Positions 27,923-37,861 are shown, numbered from the stretch's first letter. The stretch: DNA of 64,000 nucleotides from Streptomyces sp. RPA4-2 (GCF_012273515.2 NZ_CP050975.2:8060001-8124000), one strand, 5' to 3'. The notes: generated by a model from the letters alone, not told the origin. Program-made: numbers and translations.

Positions 27923-28699
27923 ATGGCCGTACGGATCGACCAGGACGAGTTCGTCGTCACGATCACCATCGACAGGGAACGCAAGCTCAACGCCCTCGAC
28001 TACCCGACGATCGACGCGCTGCTCGCGAGCCTCGACCGGGTCGAAGCCGACGACTCCGTCCGGGCGGTCATCCTGACCGGCGCCGGGCGACGGGCGTTCA
28101 GCGCGGGCGCGGACATTCCGTCCCTGGCGAGGAGCGTCGCGGGCGGTCCCGAACGGGCGCTGCGCGAGATCGTGCGACGGGGACACACACTGACCCGGAG
28201 CATCGAGGAATTCCCCAAGCCCGTCATCGTCGCCGTCAACGGGCTCGCGTACGGGGGTGGTTGCGAGATCACGGAGGCAGCCCCGCTGGCGATCGCCGCA
28301 GAACACGCCACGTTCGCCAAACCCGAGATCTCCCTGGGTTTCCCGCCGCCCTTCGGTGGCTCGCAGCGGCTGCCGCGGCACGTCGGCCGCAAGCGTGCCC
28401 TCGAGATGATCCTGACCGGCGACCCGGTCGCCGCCACACGCGCCGAGCAGACCGGACTCGTCAACGCCGTCGTCCCGGCCGACGAACTCCTGGACGCCGC
28501 ACGGCACTTGGCCCGACGGATCACCCGGCACGCACCGACGGCCGTGGCGGCCTGCCTGCGCGCGGTCACCCGCGGTGTCAACCTGCCCATCGACGAAGGA
28601 CTCGCGTTCGAGGCGGCGTGCTTCGCTGCCACGGTGCCCACCGAGGGCGTACGGATCGGGCTGCGGCGGTTCCTCGACCGCACGACCGAGGTCCGCTGA
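27923..28699 (+). CDS. Enoyl-CoA hydratase/isomerase family protein
   Basis: A 258-residue crotonase-fold protein. The oxyanion-hole strands are LTGAGRRAFSAGADIPSL and VNGLAYGGGCEI, where the motif GGG-CEI is standard. The catalytic-Glu region PEISLGFPPPFGGSQRLPRHVG keeps GG-QRLPR but lacks the first glutamate of classical hydratases in its usual place, so the exact reaction (hydratase, isomerase or other) is open. ATG 27923 is preceded by GGAGCAGGTGGG. It is divergent from the MocR regulator and terminated by a strong bidirectional hairpin at 28777. Confidence 0.88.
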   Translation: MAVRIDQDEFVVTITIDRERKLNALDYPTIDALLASLDRVEADDSVRAVILTGAGRRAFSAGADIPSLARSVAGGPERALREIVRRGHTLTRSIEEFPKPVIVAVNGLAYGGGCEITEAAPLAIAAEHATFAKPEISLGFPPPFGGSQRLPRHVGRKRALEMILTGDPVAATRAEQTGLVNAVVPADELLDAARHLARRITRHAPTAVAACLRAVTRGVNLPIDEGLAFEAACFAATVPTEGVRIGLRRFLDRTTEVR

Positions 28700-28776
28700 A
28701 CAGGCGCACGCGAGGTCCGACTCGGCGACTTCTACGTCCCGTCGACATCGTGCGCCGCGTTCGGGAGAGCGCGTCC

Positions 28777-28814
28777 GGCGGCCTCCCGAGGGGGAACACC
28801 CTCGGGAGGCCGCC
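28777..28814. terminator. Bidirectional terminator between enoyl-CoA hydratase and beta-glucosidase genes
   Basis: Perfect 16-bp inverted repeat (28777-28792 and 28799-28814) with a 6-nt loop GGAACA, lying 77 bases after the plus-strand stop and nine bases after the minus-strand stop at 28824. Confidence 0.9.
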
Positions 28815-28823
28815 GGGTCCCTG

Positions 28824-30215
28824 TTACGCCGCGTTGCGCCCCCGCTCCCCGTACTGGCGGATGATGTCCGCGTACCGGTGTCCGCTGCCCTTCACCGTGC
28901 GCTTCTGTGTCTTGTAGTCGACGTGCACGAGTCCGAAGCGCTTGTCGTACCCGTAGGCCCACTCGAAGTTGTCGAGAAGGGACCAGGCGAAGTAGCCCGC
29001 GAGGGGGACACCCTTACGGGCCGCCGACGCGCAGGCGGCGAGGTGGCGCTCCAGATAGTCCGTGCGCTCCGGATCGTGGACCGTTCCGTCGGGTCGGACG
29101 ACGTCCGGGTAGGCGGAGCCGTTCTCCGTGACGTACAGCTTGCGGGCGCCGTAGTCGTCCGTCAGACGGTGCAGGAGGCGCTCGATGCCGGAGGCCTCGA
29201 CCTCCCAGTCCATGGCGGTGCGGGGCACTCCGGGACGGCGGAGCGCGCTGACCTGGGGGATCGGTCCGGTGGGGTCGTCGACGACGCTGGAGGGGAAGTA
29301 GTAGTTGAGGCCCAGCCAGTCCAGCGGCTCGGCCATCGTCTCCAAGTCGCCCGGATGCTCCGGGAGTTCGACTCCGTACACCTCGCGCATGTCGGCCGGG
29401 AAGCCACGGCCGTGCACCGGGTCGAGCCACCAGCGGTTGGTGTGCCCGTCGAGCCGGTGGGCCGCCGCGACGTCCTCGGGGCGGTCGGTGGCCGCCTCCA
29501 CGCTGGCCAGGTTGTTCACGATGCCGACCTGGGCGTCCGGGACCGCCGCGCGGATCGCCTGGGTGGCCAGTCCGTGCCCGAGGAGGAGATGGTACGAGGC
29601 GGGGACCGCGGCCGTGATGTCCGCGAGGCCGGGGGCCATCCGCCCTTCCAGGTGACCGATCCAGGCCGAGCAGAGCGGCTCGTTGAGGGTGGTCCAGTGC
29701 TTGACGCGGTCACCCAGCCGCTCCGCGACGACCGCCGCGTACGAGGCGAAGTGCAGCGCCGTCTCGCGGGCCGGCCAGCCTCCACGGTCCTGGAGCACCT
29801 GTGGCAGGTCCCAGTGGTAGAGGGTGACCGACGGGGTGATGCCCGCCTCCAGCAGGCCGTCGATCAGGGAGTCGTAGAAGTCGAGGCCCTTCGTGTTGAC
29901 CTGGCCGTCACCGCCCGGCACGACGCGGGGCCAGGCGACCGACAACCGGTAGGCGTTGGTGCCGAGTTGGCGCATCAGAGCGATGTCCTCGCGCCAGCGG
30001 TGGTAGTGATCGCAGGCGAGGTCCCCGTCGTCACCGTTGTCGATCTTGCCGGGGGTGTGCGAGAAGGTGTCCCAGATGGAGGGTGAGCGGCCGTCCTCGG
30101 TGACGGCGCCCTCGATCTGGTAGGCCGACGTGGCCGTGCCCCACAGGAAGCCCTCGGGAAGTGCGGCAAGGTCGATGGTCACGGAAGTCCCTTCGGGGGT
30201 GGTGGAGTGGGTCAC
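28824..30215 (-). CDS. GH1 beta-glucosidase
   Basis: A 463-residue intracellular glycoside hydrolase of family 1, which releases glucose from beta-glucosides taken up by the adjacent ABC transporter. The N-terminal signature [14 protein letters not shown], acid/base Glu179 in TTLNEP and nucleophile Glu364 in [10 protein letters not shown] are all present, and there is no signal peptide. GTG 30215 overlaps the permease stop codon (GTGA at 30212-30215), so it is the last gene of a four-gene operon, binding protein-permease-permease-hydrolase. Confidence 0.96.
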   Translation of the reverse strand: MTHSTTPEGTSVTIDLAALPEGFLWGTATSAYQIEGAVTEDGRSPSIWDTFSHTPGKIDNGDDGDLACDHYHRWREDIALMRQLGTNAYRLSVAWPRVVPGGDGQVNTKGLDFYDSLIDGLLEAGITPSVTLYHWDLPQVLQDRGGWPARETALHFASYAAVVAERLGDRVKHWTTLNEPLCSAWIGHLEGRMAPGLADITAAVPASYHLLLGHGLATQAIRAAVPDAQVGIVNNLASVEAATDRPEDVAAAHRLDGHTNRWWLDPVHGRGFPADMREVYGVELPEHPGDLETMAEPLDWLGLNYYFPSSVVDDPTGPIPQVSALRRPGVPRTAMDWEVEASGIERLLHRLTDDYGARKLYVTENGSAYPDVVRPDGTVHDPERTDYLERHLAACASAARKGVPLAGYFAWSLLDNFEWAYGYDKRFGLVHVDYKTQKRTVKGSGHRYADIIRQYGERGRNAA

Positions 30216-31084
30216 TTGACGGCTCCGGCCGTCAGCCCGGCGACGAGATAGCGCTGGAGCAGCAGGAACCCGGCGACCACCGGGACGCTGACCACGAGCG
30301 ACGCGGCCATGATCTGGTTCCAGTACACGTTGTTGAGCGTGGAGTAGCCCTGGAGCCCGACGGCGAGTGTGCGCGTGGTGTCGTTGGTCATCACCGACGC
30401 GAACAGCACCTCGCCCCAGGCGGTCATGAAGGCGTAGACGGCGACCGCGACGATGCCGGGGATCGCGGCCGGCACGACGACCCGGAACAGCGCGCCCAGC
30501 GGACCGCAGCCGTCCACCAGCGCCGCCTCGTCCAGATCACGCGGCACCGAGTCGAAGTACCCGATCAGCATCCAGATCGAGAACGGCAGCGAGAAGGTGA
30601 GGTACGTCAGGATCAGCCCGCCGCGGGAGCCGAACAGGGCGATGCCCGTCGCGTCGCCGATGTTGACGTAGATGAGGAACAGCGGGAGCAGGAAGAGGAT
30701 GCCGGGGAACATCTGCGTGGACAGCACGGTGACCGTGAAGGTCCGCTTGCCCCGGAACTCGTAACGGCTGACGGCGTACGCCGCGAAGACCGCGATCACC
30801 ACCGAGCAGACCGTCGCCGCGCCGGCCACGATCAGCGAGTTGACGAAGTACCTCGCCAGCGGGACCGTCGACCAGATGTCGATGTACGGGCGGATGGTCA
30901 GACCGCTCGGCACCCAGCGGAACTTGCCCGAGACGTCCGCGAGCGGCTTCAGGGAGCTGGAGACCATCACGTAGACCGGCACCAGGACGAAGCCCGTGAG
31001 CAGCGTCAGGAAGATCCGCCGGGACCACAGGAAGGAGCGCGGCGGCGCCATCGGCGAGCGGTGTGCCTGCGAGGTGCTAGACAT
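30212..31084 (-). CDS. Carbohydrate ABC transporter permease (MalG/CebG type)
   Basis: A 290-residue inner-membrane permease with six predicted helices and the EAA loop [23 protein letters not shown], which docks the ATPase. It is the second permease of the beta-glucoside importer. It overlaps the first permease by eight bases and the beta-glucosidase by four. No ATPase gene is present; Streptomyces sugar importers commonly share the MsiK ATPase, so this is expected. Confidence 0.94.
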   Translation of the reverse strand: MSSTSQAHRSPMAPPRSFLWSRRIFLTLLTGFVLVPVYVMVSSSLKPLADVSGKFRWVPSGLTIRPYIDIWSTVPLARYFVNSLIVAGAATVCSVVIAVFAAYAVSRYEFRGKRTFTVTVLSTQMFPGILFLLPLFLIYVNIGDATGIALFGSRGGLILTYLTFSLPFSIWMLIGYFDSVPRDLDEAALVDGCGPLGALFRVVVPAAIPGIVAVAVYAFMTAWGEVLFASVMTNDTTRTLAVGLQGYSTLNNVYWNQIMAASLVVSVPVVAGFLLLQRYLVAGLTAGAVK

Positions 31085-32078
31085 CGGCGGTCTTCCTTCC
31101 CCGGGAGGTCAGCAGCAGGTAGGCGCCGGTCACCACGAGCAGGAAGAGCAGCAGCAGGACCGACATGGCGGACCCGGTGCCGAAGTTCCAGGTGACGAAG
31201 GACGCCTGGTAGATGTGGACCGAGATGAGGTCCGCGGACTCCGGGGCCGTCCTGCCGAACAGGACGAACGGTGTGTTGAAGTCGTTGAACGTCCACAGGA
31301 ACAGCACCAGGATCAGGACCTGGTTGACCGCGCGCAGCGACGGCAGGGTGATACGGCGCAGTTGCTGCCACAGGCCCGCGCCGTCGAGGGCGGCCGCCTC
31401 GTACAGCTCGCCCGGGATGTTCTGCAGGCCGGCCATGACGATCAGGAAGGCGAACGGCCAGCCCTTCCACACGGAGACGACGAGCAGCGCGTAGAAGCTG
31501 TTGTCGCCGATGAGCCAGAAGGACGGCTTGTCGGTGAGGTGCAGCTGGTCGTGCAGCACGTGGTTCACCAGGCCGTTGTCGTGCTGGAACATGAACACCC
31601 AGGTGATGACCGCCGCGTACACCGGAAGGGCGTACGGGACGAGGAACAGCGCGCGCAGCAGGCCGCGCCCGCGGAAGGTGTCCTGCATGTAGATCGCGGC
31701 CGCGGTGCCGATCAGCCAGCACAGGCCGACCGAGAGCAGGGTGAAGCCGACCGTGACCATGAACGAGTGGAGCAGCGCCTTGCCGACGGGCGCGCTGAAG
31801 TCCACCGAGACCTTGTAGTTGTCGAGGCCGGACCAGGGCGCGGTGCCCCAGTCACGGATGTAGAACTGGGTGAGCTCCTTGAAGCTCATCACGATGCCGA
31901 TCACCATCGGCACCAGATGGACGAGGAGTTCGAGGAGCAGCGCGGGCAGGAGCAGCAGGTAGGGCAGTCCGATGCGGCGGATCCGCCCGGTGCGGCGCGG
32001 GCCGCGCGCCGCACCGGGGGAGTCCTTGCGCACCGTCCGCTCGCCGGGGTCGGCGGAGGCGGCGGTCGTGGTGGTCAT
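31077..32078 (-). CDS. Carbohydrate ABC transporter permease (MalF/CebF type)
   Basis: A 333-residue membrane protein with a charged cytoplasmic N-terminus (about 35 residues), six predicted helices and the EAA motif ELYEAAALDGAGLWQQLRRITLP. ATG 32078 lies 14 bases after the binding protein stop codon at 32093. It pairs with the downstream permease to form the channel of the beta-glucoside importer. Confidence 0.94.
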   Translation of the reverse strand: MTTTTAASADPGERTVRKDSPGAARGPRRTGRIRRIGLPYLLLLPALLLELLVHLVPMVIGIVMSFKELTQFYIRDWGTAPWSGLDNYKVSVDFSAPVGKALLHSFMVTVGFTLLSVGLCWLIGTAAAIYMQDTFRGRGLLRALFLVPYALPVYAAVITWVFMFQHDNGLVNHVLHDQLHLTDKPSFWLIGDNSFYALLVVSVWKGWPFAFLIVMAGLQNIPGELYEAAALDGAGLWQQLRRITLPSLRAVNQVLILVLFLWTFNDFNTPFVLFGRTAPESADLISVHIYQASFVTWNFGTGSAMSVLLLLFLLVVTGAYLLLTSRGRKTADV

Positions 32079-32092
32079 GAGGTTGTCCGCAC

Positions 32093-33409
32093 TCACTTCT
32101 TCGGCATCTGCTGCTGGGCCTTCTCGAGCTCGGCCTTCACCGAGGCCGTGGTGACCGGGTGTCCCGCCGCGGCGGCCGCGAACAGCTCCTTCACGGCGGT
32201 CCCGACCGTGGTCTCGAACTGGGACTCGTCGGCGACCTGCGGAAGTGCGGCGGCGCTCTTGGCCAGGGTGTCCTTGAGGACCACGTTCGAGGGGGAGTTG
32301 AAGGCGCTGTCGCCCTGGGCGTTCTTGACCGGCGGGATCGAGCTGTACGCCGTGTTGAGGATCTTCTGCTCCGCGTCGCTGGTCATGAACTTCACGAACT
32401 TGGCGGCGCCGTCGAGGTTCTTGGTGTTCTTGAAGACGGCGAGGTTGATGCCCGCGACCATCGAGTTGACGTTCGTGCCCGTGCCGGGGGTGCCGGACTG
32501 CACGGGGACCGGCGCGATGCCGTACGCGTCCTCGCTCATGCCCTGCGACTTGAGGTTGGCGGACGCGGACTGCCACAGCAGCATGGCGTTCTTGCCCTTG
32601 GCGAAGTCGCTGACGGACTGGTTCTGCGCGTACTCGGCGTTGCCCGGCGCGATGATCTTGTCCTTCGCCATCAGCCCGACGTACTGCTGGACCGCCGCGA
32701 CCACGCCGTCGTTGGTGAAGTCGGCCTTGCCGTCGGCGGTGAAGAAGTCGGCCCCGTGCTGCTTGGCGAAGACGAAGACGTGGTGGATGTTCTCCGACAC
32801 GTTCGAGCCCTCGGCGCCCAGGCCCCACTTGCCGCCCTTGGACAGCTTCTTGCCGTCGGCTACCAGCTCGTCCCAGGTGGCCGGCGGCTTCGCGATGCCG
32901 GCGTCGGCGAACGACTTCTTGTTGTAGTACAGCGCGTACGCCATCGAGTACAGCGGCACCGCGGCCGGGTCCTTGCCCTCGGCCCCCGTCGAGCCGAGCG
33001 CCGAGTCGACGAAGCGGTCCTTGCCGCCGATCTTGGCGAAGTTCTTCGCGTCCCACGGCAGCAGCGCGCCGGTGGCCTGCAGGGAGGCGCTCCAGGTGTT
33101 GCCGATGTTGAGGACGTCCGGGCCCTGGCCCGAGGTGGTCGCGGTGAGGATCCGGTTCAGCAGGTCGGACCAGGGCACGACCTCGACCTTGACCTTGACC
33201 CCGCTCTGCTTCTCGAACTTGTCGAGCTCGGGCTGGAGGACCTTCTTGTCGATCTCGATGCTGGCGCCCTGGTTGGACGCCCAGTACGTGAGCGTTTTCG
33301 GCGAGTCGTTGGACCCGCCGCCGTTCGACGAGCCGCCGCCACAGGCGGTCGCGGCGGTCAGCAGGGAGATGGTGACCGCACCGGCGGCCGCGGCTCGGAT
33401 TCTGCGCAT
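32093..33409 (-). CDS. Sugar-binding lipoprotein of ABC transporter
   Basis: A 438-residue extracellular solute-binding protein of family 1. The signal RRIRAAAAGAVTISLL ends in TAATAC with the lipidated Cys near residue 23, followed by a Gly/Ser/Asn linker. Typical features of sugar-binding proteins are visible: YWASNQGASIEIDKKVLQPEL, GQGPDVLNIGNTW, YSMAYALYYNKKSFADAGI and FVKFMTSDAEQKI. It heads the importer/beta-glucosidase operon. A putative ROK operator lies 72 bp upstream of its ATG. The likely ligands are short beta-glucosides (laminari- or cello-oligosaccharides), inferred from the GH1 gene and the shared operator with a GH16 glucanase. Confidence 0.94.
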   Translation of the reverse strand: MRRIRAAAAGAVTISLLTAATACGGGSSNGGGSNDSPKTLTYWASNQGASIEIDKKVLQPELDKFEKQSGVKVKVEVVPWSDLLNRILTATTSGQGPDVLNIGNTWSASLQATGALLPWDAKNFAKIGGKDRFVDSALGSTGAEGKDPAAVPLYSMAYALYYNKKSFADAGIAKPPATWDELVADGKKLSKGGKWGLGAEGSNVSENIHHVFVFAKQHGADFFTADGKADFTNDGVVAAVQQYVGLMAKDKIIAPGNAEYAQNQSVSDFAKGKNAMLLWQSASANLKSQGMSEDAYGIAPVPVQSGTPGTGTNVNSMVAGINLAVFKNTKNLDGAAKFVKFMTSDAEQKILNTAYSSIPPVKNAQGDSAFNSPSNVVLKDTLAKSAAALPQVADESQFETTVGTAVKELFAAAAAGHPVTTASVKAELEKAQQQMPKK

Positions 33410-33481
33410 GGCTGCGTATGTCCCTTTCCCGGAGGGAGCCAGGAGGGTCGGGTCCGTTCACTTCTCGAACGACCCTCATGG

Positions 33482-33505
33482 CTTAATTTAGGACGTGAGT
33501 TAAGA
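33482..33505. promoter_or_regulatory. Putative ROK-repressor operator upstream of the sugar transporter
   Basis: An AT-rich island in GC-rich DNA with CTTAA and TTAAG arms (33482-33486 and 33500-33504), in the divergent promoter between the binding protein and the ROK regulator. Eighteen of 24 positions match 41117-41140 upstream of the GH16 gene, in the same orientation and at 72 versus 69 bp from the start codon. Confidence 0.7.
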
Positions 33506-33576
33506 CCCGGAAGAAAGTCGCGTCAAGGGATCGCGCAGCTGTATCTTGCAGGTCGGGCAGGCCGGAAGGGATTCAC

Positions 33577-34899
33577 ATGGCGGGGCGCAACGGTCGGACA
33601 GTGCGTGACCTGCGGCGGGGCAATCGCACCGCCGTACTGCAACGTTTGTATTTCGATGGCCCGATGAGCCGGTACGAACTGGGCCCGGCCACGGGGCTGA
33701 GTTCCGGTTCCATCAGCAACGTGGTCGCCGAACTCGTCGCCGACGGACTGGTGGAGGAGGCCGGAAGCGTCGAGTCCGACGGCGGTCGGCCCCGCACCCT
33801 GCTGCGCGTGGCGCCCGGCAGCGGCCACATGATCGGCGTCGATGTCGGCGAGACCCGGGTCCGCGTCGAGCTGTTCGACCTCACTCTCACCGAACTGGCC
33901 CGCACCGAGCGGCCGTTGGAGCGCCAGGGGTTCGAGGTCGACCGGCCCTCGCAGCGTCGGGAGTACGACGTCGACGTCATCGTCGGGCACATCCGCGACG
34001 GCATCGCCGAGGTGCTCGCCGAGGCGGGGATCGACCCGGAGCAGCTCCTCGGCGTCGGCATCGGCGTCCCCGGCATCGTGGCCCGCACCCCCGAGCGCGG
34101 CGCGGTGGTGCACGGCCAGACGATCGGCTGGGACGCCGTCCCACTGGAGTCCCTGCTCCGTTCGGCCTGCCGGCTCCCCGACACCGTCCCGTACTTCGCG
34201 GACAACGGCGCCCGGACCCTCGGCCAGGCCGAGATGTGGTTCGGCGCCGGACGCGGCGCGCGCAACGCGGTCGTCGTCCTCTTCGGCTCCGGTGTCGGCG
34301 CCTGCCTGGTCACGGAGGACGTGGAGAACGGCCGGTCCGTCGAGTGGGGGCACCTCACCGTACGGGTCAGGGGGCGCCGCTGCCGCTGCGGCTCCCTGGG
34401 CTGCCTGGAGGCCTACGCCGGTGCGGAGGCGCTGCTCGACCGCTGGCGCGAGGAGGGCGGACGCCCGCCGGAGGGCACCGACGAGGAGACCGCGCTCACC
34501 GCGATGCTCGCCGCCGCGTACCCCGACGGGGACGCCGAGCACGATCCGGTGGCGCTCTCCGTGCTCGAGGAGACCGCCGAGTACCTGGGCGCGGGCCTGT
34601 CCGACCTGATCAACCTGTTCCAGCCCGAGCGCATCCTCATCGGCGGCTGGGCCGGACTCCAGCTCGGCACCCGCTTCCTGCCCGCCGTACGCCGGTACGC
34701 CACCTCGTACTCCCTGCGCTATCCCGCCGAGCGCGTCTCCATCGACCTCGGCCGGCTCGGACCTGACGCGGTGACCGTCGGCGCCGCGATCCTTCCGCTG
34801 GCCGACTTCTTCGCCCGGGGCGGCAGGCGCGCCGAGCCGGTGAACGAAGGGCCCTCCCCGGCCTGGCGTGCCGCCTTGGAGGAGCGCGCGCCGCACTGA
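33577..34899 (+). CDS. ROK-family transcriptional repressor
   Basis: A 440-residue regulator. The N-terminal winged helix (TAVLQRLYFDGPMSRYELGPATGLSSGSISNVVAELVADGLV) is fused to a ROK sugar-kinase fold. IGVDVGETRVRVELFD is the phosphate-1 motif, and RCRCGSLGCLEAYAG is the Cys-rich ROK zinc motif (CxCGxxGCxE). It is divergent from the transporter operon and most likely represses it until a beta-glucoside or glucose derivative is present. The candidate operator sits about 70 bp upstream of its own start, so autoregulation is possible. Confidence 0.92.
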   Translation: MAGRNGRTVRDLRRGNRTAVLQRLYFDGPMSRYELGPATGLSSGSISNVVAELVADGLVEEAGSVESDGGRPRTLLRVAPGSGHMIGVDVGETRVRVELFDLTLTELARTERPLERQGFEVDRPSQRREYDVDVIVGHIRDGIAEVLAEAGIDPEQLLGVGIGVPGIVARTPERGAVVHGQTIGWDAVPLESLLRSACRLPDTVPYFADNGARTLGQAEMWFGAGRGARNAVVVLFGSGVGACLVTEDVENGRSVEWGHLTVRVRGRRCRCGSLGCLEAYAGAEALLDRWREEGGRPPEGTDEETALTAMLAAAYPDGDAEHDPVALSVLEETAEYLGAGLSDLINLFQPERILIGGWAGLQLGTRFLPAVRRYATSYSLRYPAERVSIDLGRLGPDAVTVGAAILPLADFFARGGRRAEPVNEGPSPAWRAALEERAPH

Positions 34900-35095
34900 C
34901 GTCCCGGCGTGCGCGTCGAGCTGACGCACCGGCTCACCGGCCCGCCGCGTGAGCCGTGCTTTGGCCGGGGGGTGACTTCGGTTGACCGGTAGCCTCGGTG
35001 AGCCGGTGCCTTCGGAAGGATTTCGCTCGGGTGGATCGGTGACCGGGCCGGCCCCCGCTGCGGCCGACCCGAACACGCGTCGGCCCGAGGTCAGG

Positions 35096-36055
35096 TCACG
35101 CGAACGCGTTCACCCCGGTCAGCTCCGCCGAAAGCTCCCACAGCCGGGCGGCCTGCTCGGGGTCGATCGCGTACTCCCGTACGCCGGTCCGCTCGCCGTC
35201 CACGGGAGTGACCTCGGCGATGTCGCAGTCCTCGCAGTACACCCCGCCCAGACCGGCCAGTTGCGGCGAGGTCGCGGCCCATACCTGGGTCGCGGCGCCC
35301 TGGGCAGGCGACTTGAAGGCGTCCGGGTTCAGCGGCACGCCGTTCTCGTCGATCCAGCCGCGCTCCATCATCTCCTCCTTGGCGAGGTGACGCTGGAGCG
35401 GTGTGAGGATGCCGCCGGGGTGGAGGGCGAAGGCGCGCACACCGGAGTCCCGGCCGAGCCGGTCGAGTTGGACGGCGAACAGGACGTTCGCTGTCTTCGC
35501 CTGTCCGTACGCCTCCCATTTGTCGTAGCCGTCGCGCCAGTGCACGTCGTCCCAGCGGATGCCCGAGTTGTGGTGGCCGGTGGAGGACACCGAGACGACC
35601 CGCGCGCCACCGGGTTCGATCGCGGGCCAGAGCCGGTTGACGAGCGCGAAGTGGCCGAGGTGGTTGGTGGCGAACTGGGCTTCCCAGCCGGGCCCGACCC
35701 GGGTCTCCGGGCAGGCCATGATCCCGGCGTTGTCGATCACGATGTCGATGGTCCGGCCCGAGGCGAGGAACCGCTCGGCGAAGGCGCGGACGCTGTCGAG
35801 GTCGCCGAGATCGAGCTCGTCCACCTCGACACCGTCGATGCCCGCCACCGCTTCCCGGGCGACGTCGGGACGCCGTGCGGGGACGACGACGTGGGCGCCG
35901 GCCCCGGTGAGCGCGCGCGTCGTCTCCAGGCCGAGCCCCGAGTATCCGCCGGTGACGATCGCGAGCTTCCCGGAGAGGTCGAGGCCCTGGAGGACGTCGG
36001 CGGCGGTGCTGCGGGCGCCGAACCCCGAGCCGATCTTGTGCTGTGCAGTGGTCAT
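35096..36055 (-). CDS. Short-chain dehydrogenase/reductase (protochlorophyllide reductase/retinol dehydrogenase-like)
   Basis: A 319-residue NAD(P)-dependent oxidoreductase. The Rossmann fingerprint AIVTGGYSGLGLETTRAL begins at about residue 26, NNAG-like DNAGIM follows, and the active site shows Ser in VVSVSSTGH with Tyr/Lys in YGQAKTANVLF. The C-terminal extension resembles the WWOX/protochlorophyllide-reductase-like subgroup. ATG 36055 begins TTAQHKIGSGFGARSTA, a conserved-looking N-terminus. It stands alone, so no pathway is indicated. Confidence 0.9.
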   Translation of the reverse strand: MTTAQHKIGSGFGARSTAADVLQGLDLSGKLAIVTGGYSGLGLETTRALTGAGAHVVVPARRPDVAREAVAGIDGVEVDELDLGDLDSVRAFAERFLASGRTIDIVIDNAGIMACPETRVGPGWEAQFATNHLGHFALVNRLWPAIEPGGARVVSVSSTGHHNSGIRWDDVHWRDGYDKWEAYGQAKTANVLFAVQLDRLGRDSGVRAFALHPGGILTPLQRHLAKEEMMERGWIDENGVPLNPDAFKSPAQGAATQVWAATSPQLAGLGGVYCEDCDIAEVTPVDGERTGVREYAIDPEQAARLWELSAELTGVNAFA

Positions 36056-36168
36056 GCGACGACGGTACGGATTGGAGAGCACTCGAAGTCAAACGCGCGC
36101 CGTCGTGCCGGGGACCGGGGCGGGTGACGGTGGCCCGCCCTCGCGGCGCCGGCCATGGGCAGGAGAAA

Positions 36169-36203
36169 GGCCCCGACCGGACGGGGGAATCGCGGTCGGG
36201 GCC
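36169..36203. terminator. Hairpin, probable terminator
   Basis: GGCCCCGACCG (36169-36179) pairs perfectly with CGGTCGGGGCC (36193-36203) across a 13-nt loop. It could end transcripts from the PHP gene on the minus strand, though it lies 250 bases past that stop codon. Confidence 0.55.
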
Positions 36204-36297
36204 GTCTGTGGTGGGCACGGAGGGCGGTCGCCTCTCGGCGGAAGGCTCCACAGGGCATCAGCCGAACGATCATCCCTGTGGGCTATAGGTGAGGCCC

Positions 36298-36312
36298 GGG
36301 GACACTGTCCCC
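36298..36312. promoter_or_regulatory. Perfect 15-bp palindrome
   Basis: GGGGACA-C-TGTCCCC, a possible operator half-site pair. No adjacent start codon within 100 bp explains it. Confidence 0.35.
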
Positions 36313-36452
36313 TCCATACCCACGGTTGGTTTAACGGGGAACTACCGGCGGGTGTTCCCCCGGGGCCGGGGCGGGAGCGGTGATGTGGGTCACCCCGAAC
36401 GGGAGATGGCGGGACCGGCGGCGCCGGCCACCGTGCCCCACGACCACCGGCG

Positions 36453-37490
36453 TCAGGCGCCTGTCGCGCGCGACGGGGGCGTCCGGTCCCGGGTCCAGGT
36501 CAGCAGCTCGTCCGCGGTCCAGGTGGTGATCACACGCCCGGCGGGCACCCCGCACTCCTCCGCCCGCGCGCAGCCGTGGATCTGCCAGTCGAGCTGACCG
36601 GGGGCGTGCGCGTCGGTGTCCACGGAGAAGAGCACGCCCGCGTCGACCGCCCGCCGCACCAGCCGGCGCGGCGGGTCGAGCCGTTCCGGGCGGCTGTTGA
36701 TCTCCACGGCCGTACCGGATTCGGCGCAGGCCGCGAAGACGGCGTCCGCGTCGAACTCCGACTCGGGCCGTCGGCGCTCGGTGAGCAGACGGCCCGTGCA
36801 GTGTCCCAGCACGTCCGCGAGCGGATTGCGCACGGCGGCGATCATGCGGCGGGTCATCGAACGCGCGTCCATGCGCAGTTTGGAGTGCACCGACACCACC
36901 ACGACATCCAGTTGCTCCAGCAGCTCGGGCTCCTGGTCCAGTGCCCCGTCGTCGAGGATGTCGCACTCGATCCCCGTGAGGAGCCGGAACGGAGCCCACC
37001 GCTGATTGAGTTCCCCGACCACCGTCAGCTGTTCGCGCAGGCGCCCGGGGGACAGGCCCCGCGCCACGGTGAGCCGCGGCGAGTGGTCCGTGAGCACCGC
37101 CCACTCGTGTCCGAGCCGGGCCGCGGTCCGGCCCATCGCCTCGATCGGGCTGCCGCCGTCCGACCAGTCGGAGTGCAGGTGGCAGTCGCCGCGCAGCAGC
37201 GCCCGCAGCGCCTCACCACCCTGGGCGAGCGGCTCCCCGGCCGTCCGCTCCAGCTCTTCCAGATAGCCGGGCACCCGGTCGTCGAGCGCCTCCAGTACCA
37301 CCTGTGCCGTCTTCGGCCCGATGCCCTTCAGCGACTCCAGGGTCCTGTCGGCCGCGCGCCGTTCGACCTCGCCACCGGGGAGCCCGGCCAGGAGGGACTC
37401 GGCGGTGCGGAAGGCCCGTACGCGATAGGTGGGGGCCTGGGACCGCTCCAGCAGGAACGCGATCCGGTCCAGGGCCTCGACGGGATCCAT
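36453..37490 (-). CDS. PHP-domain phosphoesterase with helix-hairpin-helix N-terminus (PolX-like, no polymerase)
   Basis: A 345-residue protein. The first 80 residues are the helical/HhH region of bacterial PolX (EALDRIAFLLERSQAPTYRVRAFRTA; LKGIGPKTAQVVLEAL). The rest is a PHP domain with metal ligands in DCHLHSDWSDG, VLTDHSPRL, IECDILDDG, VSVHSKL, GHCTGRLL and SVDTDAHAPG. The nucleotidyltransferase palm of PolX is absent, so this should be a stand-alone phosphoesterase or nuclease. ATG 37490 was chosen because the HhH region starts there. Confidence 0.9.
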   Translation of the reverse strand: MDPVEALDRIAFLLERSQAPTYRVRAFRTAESLLAGLPGGEVERRAADRTLESLKGIGPKTAQVVLEALDDRVPGYLEELERTAGEPLAQGGEALRALLRGDCHLHSDWSDGGSPIEAMGRTAARLGHEWAVLTDHSPRLTVARGLSPGRLREQLTVVGELNQRWAPFRLLTGIECDILDDGALDQEPELLEQLDVVVVSVHSKLRMDARSMTRRMIAAVRNPLADVLGHCTGRLLTERRRPESEFDADAVFAACAESGTAVEINSRPERLDPPRRLVRRAVDAGVLFSVDTDAHAPGQLDWQIHGCARAEECGVPAGRVITTWTADELLTWTRDRTPPSRATGA

Positions 37491-37621
37491 CGGCGCCACC
37501 TTCCCCCGGCTCCACGGGCCCTTCCAGCCTCGCGCAGGCGCCGTGCGCCCGCACGGCGGGAGGCTCACCCGGCTGGACGCGCGCCCCCGCCCACGTGCGC
37601 GAATCGATCTACGCTCTACTC

Positions 37622-37861
37622 ATGACCGAAATCGCGAGCCCCCACATCTCCCAACCACGAATCCTGGTGCTCGGGGTACAGCCGGGCACGCCGCCGTTCC
37701 GGATCATGGAGATCGACGGCGAAGTGGTCTGCGAGGCGAGGGCCATCACCGACGTACTCGTGACGGCCGCCGCCTACGGGATCACCGTCCACGATCTCGA
37801 CGACCCGGACGTGGTCCGCTGGGTGGGCGGCGACAAGTTCACGTGGCTGCCGCGCCATTAG
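37622..37861 (+). CDS. Small conserved-looking hypothetical protein
   Basis: A 79-residue acidic protein (TEIASPHISQPRILVLGVQPG...VHDLDDPDVVRWVGGDKFTWLPRH). No known domain. It diverges from the PHP gene. The predicted strand/helix pattern suggests a single compact domain, and codon usage is typical. I know no function. Confidence 0.65.
   Translation: MTEIASPHISQPRILVLGVQPGTPPFRIMEIDGEVVCEARAITDVLVTAAAYGITVHDLDDPDVVRWVGGDKFTWLPRH

Larger units (their letters stand above)
36056..36452. other. 397-bp intergenic region with two symmetric elements
   Basis: No protein gene is seen. It contains an 11-bp-arm hairpin (36169-36203) and a 15-bp palindrome (36298-36312), and must hold the SDR promoter. 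A short regulatory RNA is possible but unsupported. Confidence 0.4.
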
